From contig JBBRHH010000438.1 of the NCBI GenBank assembly GCA_038222915.1, positions 1 to 5,395 of the forward strand: a stretch of DNA of 5,395 bases, in the 5' to 3' direction. The DNA comes from JBBRHH01 sp038222915. Lineage in GTDB: Bacteria > Planctomycetota > Phycisphaerae > Tepidisphaerales > Tepidisphaeraceae. Position 1 is the first letter of the stretch; the number at the start of each line of letters is the position of its first letter. Made by a program: the position numbers and the translations under genes. The notes below the pieces were generated by a model that was not told the origin of the DNA, made no database searches, and was given only the letters and a program-made list of their open reading frames with translations. Below, piece after piece: positions 1 through 5,395 of the stretch.

Positions 1-120
1 AGCGGCGAATCCGGCTGCATGCTGATGCACTGAATCGCCGCCACGTAAGCGCACACTGACGCGGCGAGACGATTGTAGAGGTCGGCAAGGCTTTGTCGCA
101 GCGAGCCAATGCGCTGGATT
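1..120. other. Left-edge segment with no established gene
   Basis: The plus-strand frames all meet stops within this stretch. All three minus-strand frames stay open to the left edge. One of them, read from about position 119 leftwards, has a protein-like, helix-prone composition containing the string SLADLYNRLAASV. It has no ATG, GTG or TTG start near its right end, and its frame simply continues through the overlapping 145-residue gene. It may be a decayed fragment, a gene with an unusual start, or chance openness in GC-rich DNA. A short element, GCGGCGA at 2-8, TCGCCGC at 35-41 and GCGGCGA at 61-67, could form alternative stems. There is no T-tract, so I do not call a terminator. Confidence 0.3.
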
Positions 121-558
121 CTAACTGCGTGAACCCTTAACCGATTTATTCGCCACCGATTCCGCGGACTGCTTGCCTGGCGTATCCCTCCGCCCCTTCT
201 CCAGTTGCGGCCCCCGCACCGCTCCCTCCATCAGTCCCGACCTCCGCAGCGCCGCCCGGACCGCGTCCCGTGACAAGTCCGTCTGCGAAGCCTCCATCAC
301 TTCCGTAATCGACATGTGCCGCGCTTTGCGGCGATGTTCCTTCAGCCAGCGCGTGAACTCAATCGTGGGCTTGGGCAGGTGGTGCCACATCGAAGGTGCA
401 AATCCCAACGCCCGGCGTTTGAGTCGCACCAGTTCACTCGAACAGCCCAGCCGCCTCGCGATGTCGATGTCACGCTCGGTCCAGTCAATGCTGTTCCAGT
501 CGAATTTTGTTTTTGGGCCGCGCTTGGGCGGGCCGGTAAACCAGTTCCACTTTGGCAC
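121..558 (-). CDS. Hypothetical small basic protein with helix-turn-helix-like region
   Basis: This is a 145-residue protein that I do not recognise as a named family. The start is GTG (558-556), because an in-frame TAG lies four codons upstream and rules out a longer product. A purine-rich GGATAGAG at 566-573 sits 7 bases upstream and can serve as ribosome binding site. Residues 20-52 have the pattern of a small DNA-binding helix-turn-helix: Trp/Asp-rich entry, then DIARRLGCSSELVRLKRRALG-like spacing (IARRLG at 33-38, SSELVRLKRR at 40-49). A second helical segment at 83-109 (SITEVMEASQ, then SRDAVRAALRRSGL) could be another such unit. The C-terminal 35 residues are charged and low in hydrophobics, so probably disordered. 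There is no signal peptide or membrane segment. It follows the ROK kinase gene by 39 bp on the same strand, so it is probably co-transcribed. A regulatory or nucleic-acid-binding role is inferred only from the helix pattern and basic charge. Confidence 0.65.
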   Translation of the reverse strand: MPKWNWFTGPPKRGPKTKFDWNSIDWTERDIDIARRLGCSSELVRLKRRALGFAPSMWHHLPKPTIEFTRWLKEHRRKARHMSITEVMEASQTDLSRDAVRAALRRSGLMEGAVRGPQLEKGRRDTPGKQSAESVANKSVKGSRS

Positions 559-597
559 GATATCACTCTATCCATTTCTTTAGCGTTGAACAATCAA

Positions 598-1599
598 TCA
601 CCCGGCTCCGCCTTCCACGCCATTGTACTGCGATTGTATTTGCCAGGACTCTTTTTTGTGCGCATTCTGGAAGATAGCGGCCGCGCCGATGACGTTGATG
701 TCGTTGGGAAACGCCGAGCGCTCCACCATGGCCCGGCTCAGGCTCGGACCGAAACTCACGAACTGGGCAACGGTCTCATCGATTCCAGGCCGGAGGAAAT
801 CCATCGCGGCCGAAGCACCCCCGCCGATGACCACCCTTTCCGGATTGAAAATGTCAATAAAGTTCGCGATACCCCGGCCAAGATACTGGCCGACAATGTG
901 CAGAATCTTCCGCGCCGTGTCGTCGCCGGCGGCGGCCGCCTCGGTAATATCACGCGTTGAAAGCTTTCCCGCGCGCAGCGAGGTCGCCGGGCTGTTCGCG
1001 ATGTGCTGTTCCGCAAGCCGTGTGATTCCGGCCGCGCCCGCGTACGCCTCAATGCATCCGCGCTTGCCACAAGCGCACAATGCTCCGTCGATAAACTGCA
1101 CCTTCACGTTACCCCATTCAGCGGCCCCGTTGTCGGCTCCCAGCAGCAGTTTTCCGTCTGCGACCACCCCGCCGCCAACCCCAGTGCCGAGAGTCAGCAG
1201 AATGATGTTCGCAAGGCCCTTGTTGGGTCCAAACAACCATTCACCCAGCACGGCAGCGTTCGCATCGTTCTGAATCTCGACGCCCAGCCCAATCAGTTCG
1301 GCCAGGCGATCGCGCAATGGAAATCCGGGAAGATTCGGAAGATTTGGCGAGAAAGCGACGGTTCCTTTTGTGGGTGAGATCAGGCCTGGACATCCGACAC
1401 CGACGCCCGAAACGGTTTCACCGCTCGCCGCGATTAAATCCCGCGCGCTCTGCGCCACGCGGCGCACGAACGTTTCGGGCGGATCGGAAGTTTGGGACGC
1501 GATGGAGCAAGTCTTGACCACCTCGAGCTTCTCACCACTTCTCACCACACCGAGTTTCACACTTGTGCCGCCGATATCTATTCCAAGCAGTGCCTGCAT
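598..1599 (-). CDS. ROK-family sugar kinase (glucokinase-like)
   Basis: This cytoplasmic ATP-dependent sugar kinase has 333 residues, the usual length for ROK kinases. It has no N-terminal helix-turn-helix, so it is an enzyme type rather than a ROK repressor. Visible motifs in order are the phosphate-binding DIGGT at 8-12, the catalytic-region NDAN at 111-114, the glycine-rich LGTGVGGG at 137-144, the sugar/zinc region EWGN at 161-164, the zinc cysteines C175, C177 and C182 in CxCGxxGC followed by E184, and the adenosine-side IGGGAS at 258-263. The family normally has ExGH, where the His contacts sugar and zinc; here residue 164 is Asn. The frame extends upstream to 1791, but the ATG at 1599-1597 is chosen because it directly precedes the LLGIDIGGT core and has a strong AAAGGAG 8 bases upstream. 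The substrate cannot be told from sequence: glucose, fructose, mannose, allose and N-acetyl amino sugars are all handled by relatives. It is divergent from the exported-enzyme genes and upstream of the small helix-turn-helix gene. Confidence 0.95.
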   Translation of the reverse strand: MQALLGIDIGGTSVKLGVVRSGEKLEVVKTCSIASQTSDPPETFVRRVAQSARDLIAASGETVSGVGVGCPGLISPTKGTVAFSPNLPNLPGFPLRDRLAELIGLGVEIQNDANAAVLGEWLFGPNKGLANIILLTLGTGVGGGVVADGKLLLGADNGAAEWGNVKVQFIDGALCACGKRGCIEAYAGAAGITRLAEQHIANSPATSLRAGKLSTRDITEAAAAGDDTARKILHIVGQYLGRGIANFIDIFNPERVVIGGGASAAMDFLRPGIDETVAQFVSFGPSLSRAMVERSAFPNDINVIGAAAIFQNAHKKESWQIQSQYNGVEGGAG

Positions 1600-1607
1600 G
1601 GCCGCAT

Positions 1608-1614
1608 CTCCTTT
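1608..1614 (-). promoter_or_regulatory. Ribosome binding site of the ROK kinase
   Basis: On the minus strand this reads AAAGGAG, a near-perfect anti-16S match, 8 bases before the ATG at 1599. It fixes the kinase start and argues against the longer in-frame reading that begins at 1791. Confidence 0.8.
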
Positions 1615-1623
1615 GTGTGCCGG

Positions 1624-1651
1624 ATTATCGCCAGCTTCCGTAATTGAGCAA
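1624..1651 (-). promoter_or_regulatory. Candidate sigma-70-type promoter for the kinase
   Basis: On the minus strand there is a GATAAT -10 box (5 of 6 consensus bases, 1629-1624) with TTGCTC (3 of 6, 1651-1646) placed 16 bases upstream. Transcription would begin near 1617, giving a leader of about 18 bases that just contains the ribosome binding site. The -10 match is good and the -35 weak; the placement in the divergent intergenic gap is what makes it credible. Confidence 0.4.
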
Positions 1652-1697
1652 AAGACAAAAATGCAATTTACACGGCCAGCCATAAGCGTGCACTGGC

Positions 1698-1726
1698 TTG
1701 AGCGAGCAACCATTCCGCTCCATACT
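1698..1726 (+). promoter_or_regulatory. Weak candidate promoter for the rightward lipoprotein/hydrolase pair
   Basis: TTGAGC (1698-1703) and CATACT (1721-1726) are separated by 17 bases, each matching 4 of 6 consensus positions. If used, transcription would begin at about 1732-1733, on the start codon itself, meaning a leaderless message. This would fit the lack of a properly spaced Shine-Dalgarno before 1733 (AAGG at 1727-1730 is only 2 bases from the ATG). Two 4-of-6 boxes occur often by chance. Confidence 0.25.
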
Positions 1727-1732
1727 AAGGCG

Positions 1733-4510
1733 ATGCAATGCTCGTCCAACTCGTTGCGACAGGTGGCGTGGACTATTTCGGCGCTGCTCATCGTAGCGCT
1801 GCTGGCCAGTTGTGCCGATCAACCGCGACGTGTGACGACCACTCAAGCCGCGCCCACGGAATTAGACCCGCCGCTGGTCACTGGCCGATCGCTCTCGCGG
1901 TTCAGCCCCGAAGGCATGCAGAGCGTCGGCAGTCTTCCGATCAACATGATCACCAGCGCGGACGGAAAGTACGCGATTGTCAGTGATGCCGGGTGGACGC
2001 AGTCGCTCTGGTCCGTAAGCCTCTCCGACGGTCGCGCTGTGTCGCATATCGACTATCCCAATCGCATTACCAGAGTTGAAGGGGATCCCAACACAGGCGT
2101 CAAACGGCGATTCACAACCTCTGCGGGACTCTATTTTGGTCTCGCCACATCACGAGGAACAATCTACGCGGCCCAGGGCGGTCACGACGCCATTGCGGTC
2201 CTGCATCTTGCCGATGACGGAACACTACAACAGCAGGCGTCCATTGCAACGCGAACGGGTGATTTTCCGGCCGGAGTTGCCATTGACGAGCGTGGCCATC
2301 TTTTTGTCTCAAATAACGCATCGAGCGAGAAGATCGATCCGAAGGAGAATCCTGGCAGCGTCGCGGTCTACGCAACAGAAAGCGGCAAGGAACTCGGCCG
2401 ATTCGTCTTTCAGGACAGCTATTACGGTACATCCAATTATCCTCTTGCGATCGCGGCGCGTCGTGATGGTTCACGGGCTTACGTTGCCAGCGAGCGTGAC
2501 GATGCGGTTTATGTTTTGAACACAACCGATCCGACATCGCCTTCCCTTGCGGCAACAATTGCCACGGGCGCCCACCCGGTTGCCCTTCTATTCAACAAAG
2601 ATCAGTCCCGGCTTTTCGTTGCCAACAGCCTCTCAGATACGGTTGCGGTTGTTGACACGGCCAGCAATCGCGTTGTCTCCACCATTCTGCTCCGGCCTGC
2701 GGCCGCACGGGATCTTTATGGCTCGACGCCAACCAATCTATCTCTCTCGGGGGATGAGAAGACCCTCTATGTCACGCTTGCCGACATGAACGCGGTTGCC
2801 ATTGTCGACCTCGACAAGCCCGAATGTCGGGGCTACATACCGGCAGGCTGGTATCCGACTGGCGCCGCAGTGACTTCTGATGGCAAGCAGTTGCTGGTGA
2901 CCAACGCCAAAGGCCCCGGCCGTCGAAATCCCAATCGACATTTTCACAGCCGCATGGGTCAGGAGAGCGGCGAATATATTCTCGATATTCTGGAAGGAAA
3001 TGTTCAGCTGCTTTCAATTCCAACAGATCTCAAGGAATCGACCGAGACTGTATTGAAGAACAACCGGATTGAGACGCTCGCCGACAAGTCCAACCCACTG
3101 GAGGCAATCGGATCCAGCGCGGGGCAGATCACACACGTCATCTACGTCATCAAGGAAAACCGCACATACGATCAGGTGCTTGGCGATCTTCCGCAGGGAA
3201 ACGGCGATCCGGTCCTGACGCTTTTTGGGCGCGATGTAACGCCCAATCAACATGCCCTCGCGGAGCGGTTTGTATTGCTCGACAACTTGTATGCGGCCGG
3301 TGAGGTCAGCGGAGATGGTTGGTGCTGGAGCACGCAGGCGGCCGCGAACGCCTATGTTTCACGAAACGTGCCGTATGGCTACTCGGGCCGGGGGCGTCCC
3401 TTCGACTACGAAGGTCAGAACAACACCTACATTACCGGCGGCTTCCCTGCGAAAAGTCTTGAAGGCAAACCCCTCTCCACGAGGCCAGCTTATGCCGACG
3501 GGGCAAAGCCGATACCTGACGTGGCGGCGGCTGGCGCCCACCTCTGGGACGTCGTTCAACACGCCGGCTTTTCTTATCGCAATTACGGCTTCTTCCTCGC
3601 GTCCGGCTTTGTTGACAATTATCCGACCAGCGTCGGCCTTCAACCGCCCGGCCACGATTTGGCGGGCGTCAGCGATATTGACTTCCGCCGCTTTGACCTG
3701 GACTATCCCGACAGCGACGCACCCGAGATCCTATTCAAACAGACCGGCGATCAAAATTGCCTCTACAGCAAACGCGAATACGGCCTGCACAAGGCTCAAA
3801 GCCGCTTCGCAGAGTGGAAGACCGAGTTTGATCAATATCTGAAGCGCGATCCGTCTGGCAAAGCGGTGCCGGCACTCATGACAGTCCGGCTGCCGCACGA
3901 TCACACACAGGGCATGTCTGGCGGAAAGCACTCCCCTCGCTCCGAGGTCGCGGATAACGACTATGCCGTTGGCCAGCTCATTGAGACACTCAGCCACAGT
4001 CCGATTTGGAATCACTGTGCCGTCTTTGTCATTGAAGATGATGCGCAGGACGGCCCAGACCATGTCGATGCGCACCGAATGCCCGGCTTTGTCGTCAGCC
4101 CGTTTATCAAGCGTCACAGCGTGGATCACCGATTCTATAACACCAACAGTATTTTGCGCTCCATCGAGTTGCTTCTCGGTGTGGCGCCGATGAATCTCAA
4201 CGATGCCATCGCCACGCCGATCCTGAATTGGGAAAAGCCTCCGGCGAACAATGAGCCGTACGCGGCGATCCTCCCCGACAAAAAATACATCGCGGAGATC
4301 AACACACCACGGGCGCAGCTTCCGCAAGGCGATCCTCGAATTAAATTGACCGAGCAATCCGAGAGGATGAATTTCGACCAGGCGGACAAGGCCCCAGCCG
4401 GCCAACTGAATCAGATCATCTGGAAAAGCGTCCGGGGCAGCGACACGAAGATGCCACCGCCGCGCAAATCCCTTGCAGCATTTGCACCAGATGACGACGA
4501 CGATGATTGA
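1733..4510 (+). CDS. YncE-type beta-propeller / phosphoesterase fusion lipoprotein
   Basis: This is a 925-residue exported lipoprotein of the kind annotated as bifunctional YncE family/alkaline phosphatase family protein. Residues 1-27 form a lipoprotein signal with a hydrophobic core at 14-24 and lipobox LASC, so C27 would be lipidated. Residue +2 is Ala, so outer-membrane sorting is expected. Residues 60-395 carry about seven propeller blades, each with a YVTN-like strand, for example AYVASERDDAVYVLN at 249-263, LFVANSLSDTVAVVD at 294-308 and LYVTLADMNAVAIVD at 345-359. Residues 466-820 form the phosphoesterase domain: KENRTYD at 474-480 (E475 and N476 expected to bind metal), SGDGWCWST at 526-534, LPHDHT at 720-725, and EDDAQDGPDHVDAHR at 768-782. 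The family hydrolyses phosphomonoesters or phosphodiesters; the substrate here is unknown. The C-terminus ends in six Asp. The frame is open upstream to 1370, but that part is antisense to the kinase, and the ATG at 1733 gives a normal signal peptide. A TTG at 1754 is an alternative start. The SGNH hydrolase gene follows after 29 bp. Confidence 0.94.
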   Translation: MQCSSNSLRQVAWTISALLIVALLASCADQPRRVTTTQAAPTELDPPLVTGRSLSRFSPEGMQSVGSLPINMITSADGKYAIVSDAGWTQSLWSVSLSDGRAVSHIDYPNRITRVEGDPNTGVKRRFTTSAGLYFGLATSRGTIYAAQGGHDAIAVLHLADDGTLQQQASIATRTGDFPAGVAIDERGHLFVSNNASSEKIDPKENPGSVAVYATESGKELGRFVFQDSYYGTSNYPLAIAARRDGSRAYVASERDDAVYVLNTTDPTSPSLAATIATGAHPVALLFNKDQSRLFVANSLSDTVAVVDTASNRVVSTILLRPAAARDLYGSTPTNLSLSGDEKTLYVTLADMNAVAIVDLDKPECRGYIPAGWYPTGAAVTSDGKQLLVTNAKGPGRRNPNRHFHSRMGQESGEYILDILEGNVQLLSIPTDLKESTETVLKNNRIETLADKSNPLEAIGSSAGQITHVIYVIKENRTYDQVLGDLPQGNGDPVLTLFGRDVTPNQHALAERFVLLDNLYAAGEVSGDGWCWSTQAAANAYVSRNVPYGYSGRGRPFDYEGQNNTYITGGFPAKSLEGKPLSTRPAYADGAKPIPDVAAAGAHLWDVVQHAGFSYRNYGFFLASGFVDNYPTSVGLQPPGHDLAGVSDIDFRRFDLDYPDSDAPEILFKQTGDQNCLYSKREYGLHKAQSRFAEWKTEFDQYLKRDPSGKAVPALMTVRLPHDHTQGMSGGKHSPRSEVADNDYAVGQLIETLSHSPIWNHCAVFVIEDDAQDGPDHVDAHRMPGFVVSPFIKRHSVDHRFYNTNSILRSIELLLGVAPMNLNDAIATPILNWEKPPANNEPYAAILPDKKYIAEINTPRAQLPQGDPRIKLTEQSERMNFDQADKAPAGQLNQIIWKSVRGSDTKMPPPRKSLAAFAPDDDDDD
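4490..4507 (+). repeat. GAY codon run encoding a terminal hexa-aspartate
   Basis: Six consecutive Asp codons (GAT/GAC) immediately precede the stop of the phosphoesterase lipoprotein. The tract is a short imperfect trinucleotide repeat. The resulting acidic tail follows a Pro- and Lys-containing linker (MPPPRKS at 907-913) and may be flexible or bind cations; this role is inferred only from composition. Confidence 0.8.
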
Positions 4511-4523
4511 GATGTGAAAGATT

Positions 4524-4527
4524 GGAG
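4524..4527 (+). promoter_or_regulatory. Probable ribosome binding site of the SGNH hydrolase
   Basis: GGAG lies in the 29 bp gap after the lipoprotein stop, 12 bases before the ATG at 4540. This is a slightly long spacing. A purine stretch, GAAGAA at 4529-4534, lies nearer the start and may contribute. Confidence 0.5.
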
Positions 4528-4539
4528 TGAAGAACGACA

Positions 4540-5395
4540 ATGAACAGATACGGTCATTTCCTCGCGGCTTCCCTCGCTGGCTTCCTGTTGATGGCCAACC
4601 CGATCCGCGCCATCGAATCAACCGCGTTCCCCGTGCCGGCGCCAGCTACACAGCCTTCTCAAATGGGCCTGCATATTCAGCGCACCATGAGCCTATTGGC
4701 AAGCAGCACAGCCGAACACCACAATCAAGTGAAGATCCTGTTTTACGGCCAGTCGATTACGGAACAGGACTGGTCCAAGCAGGTGGCGGCCAACCTTCGC
4801 GAGCGCTTTCCAAACGCTGATCTCGAGATCGAAAACCGTGCCATTGGCGGCTTCGCATCACAGCTTCTCATCCGTCCCGCGGAGCACGATCTCTATCCGT
4901 TTTATCCGGATCTCCTGATCTTTCATGTGTACGGCGCCAACAACGAATACGAACAGATCATCAAGAGCACTAGAAGCCGCACAACTGCTGAGGTGCTCAT
5001 GCAGAAGGATCACGTAATCGCTCCAATTCCGGACGTAATCGATAAAGAGAAGGATAAGGGAATGTGGTGGGACGACCTCATGAACCATCACCTCCTCCCG
5101 GAGATAGCGAAAAAGTACGGGTGTGGCCTCGTCGACATTCGCACGCCCTGGCTGATGTACTTGAAGTCAAATAACCTCGAACCCAAGGCCCTTCTCAAGG
5201 ATGGCGTGCATCTCAACGAGCACGGCAACTTCCTGATGTCCCACCTCGTCGAGCAGTATCTGGTCTATCGGCCGGATCTTCCCAACGACGAATGGAAAGA
5301 CACCGTACGCACACTGGAAGTTGGCAAGGACGTGCAGTGGAAGGATGGCCGGCTGAGATTGGACTTTGAAGGCAACCGAATTGATGCCATCTCGA
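4540..5395 (+). CDS. Secreted SGNH/GDSL-family hydrolase, partial (3' end outside window)
   Basis: 285 residues are visible and the frame is open at the right edge. Residues 1-24 are a Sec signal peptide (hydrophobic 7-19, probable cleavage after A24). The SGNH blocks are all present: block I as YGQSIT at 69-74 with nucleophile S72, block II glycine in RAIGGFAS at 100-107, block III as YGANN at 131-135 with N134, and block V as DGVHLNEHG at 221-229 with D221 and H224. This completes a Ser-Asp-His set for carboxyl-ester hydrolysis, such as deacetylation of a glycan; the true substrate is not shown. Block I has Gln where GDSL/GDSIT proteins usually have Asp. From about residue 258 a new segment begins (VGKDVQWKDGRLRLDFEG), with alternating strand pattern, probably an additional beta-rich domain that continues past the window. 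It sits 29 bp downstream of the phosphoesterase lipoprotein, probably in one operon. Confidence 0.92.
   Translation, partial: MNRYGHFLAASLAGFLLMANPIRAIESTAFPVPAPATQPSQMGLHIQRTMSLLASSTAEHHNQVKILFYGQSITEQDWSKQVAANLRERFPNADLEIENRAIGGFASQLLIRPAEHDLYPFYPDLLIFHVYGANNEYEQIIKSTRSRTTAEVLMQKDHVIAPIPDVIDKEKDKGMWWDDLMNHHLLPEIAKKYGCGLVDIRTPWLMYLKSNNLEPKALLKDGVHLNEHGNFLMSHLVEQYLVYRPDLPNDEWKDTVRTLEVGKDVQWKDGRLRLDFEGNRIDAIS

Noticed and set aside
35..67. Inverted repeat TCGCCGC / GCGGCGA as a terminator
   Set aside because: The loop is 19 bases, the stem only 7 bp, and no T-tract follows on either strand.
316..960. 214-residue plus-strand open frame spanning the two minus-strand genes
   Set aside because: It crosses the end of the ROK kinase and most of the small gene on the opposite strand. 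The translation shows no domain, and the kinase frame is clearly the coding one.
623..1273. 216-residue plus-strand open frame inside the kinase gene
   Set aside because: Antisense to the recognised kinase motifs, with an Ala/Ser/Pro-rich composition typical of a complementary-strand shadow.
1675..1697. GCCAG / CTGGC inverted repeat in the intergenic region as an operator
   Set aside because: The half-sites are only 5 bp with a 13-base gap. This is expected by chance, and no matching second site was seen.
1370..1732. N-terminal extension of the lipoprotein frame
   Set aside because: It overlaps the kinase gene antisense and would bury the lipoprotein signal peptide more than 100 residues in. 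The ATG at 1733 gives a normal signal with lipobox at residue 27.
1600..1791. N-terminal extension of the kinase frame
   Set aside because: The strong ribosome binding site at 1608-1614 and the position of DIGGT eight residues after the ATG at 1599 fit the shorter form. The extension would also overlap the divergent lipoprotein start.
3731..4621. 296-residue minus-strand open frame over the phosphoesterase end and the SGNH start
   Set aside because: It is antisense to the EDDAQDGPDHVD catalytic region and to the SGNH signal peptide. There is no recognisable domain or ribosome binding site.

Overview
The window is GC-rich (by eye, not counted) and densely coding. It holds four genes around one divergent promoter region. 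The mix of a ROK sugar kinase, a very large YncE-propeller/phosphoesterase lipoprotein and a secreted SGNH hydrolase resembles gene content I associate with Planctomycetota, Verrucomicrobiota or Acidobacteriota-type environmental Gram-negatives. This assignment is inferred from protein style only, since no rRNA or marker gene is present.

Layout. Positions 1-120 hold no gene I can establish; all minus-strand frames are open to the edge, so the end of an upstream minus-strand gene is possible. Positions 121-558 (minus) encode a 145-residue basic protein with a helix-turn-helix-like N-terminal half. Positions 598-1599 (minus) encode a complete 333-residue ROK-family sugar kinase. These two lie head to tail with a 39 bp gap and probably form one transcript. 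Positions 1600-1732 are the divergent intergenic region, with a good ribosome binding site and a plausible promoter for the kinase, and a weaker promoter candidate for the rightward genes. Positions 1733-4510 (plus) encode a 925-residue lipoprotein that fuses a seven-bladed YncE/YVTN-type beta-propeller to an alkaline-phosphatase-superfamily phosphoesterase. Starting 29 bp later, at 4540, is a secreted SGNH/GDSL hydrolase whose frame runs off the right edge (285 residues visible).

How they may fit together. The two plus-strand products are both exported and both hydrolytic (phosphoester and carboxyl ester), and their spacing suggests co-transcription. The divergent kinase would phosphorylate a sugar in the cytoplasm. 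A locus that removes decorations from an external glycan or glycoconjugate and then phosphorylates a released sugar is a reasonable inference, but no transporter or glycosidase is visible to confirm it. I see no CRISPR array, tRNA, rRNA, insertion sequence or phage module. The most notable sequence-level observation is that the kinase lacks the usual histidine of the ROK ExGH motif (Asn164 instead) while keeping its three zinc-site cysteines.
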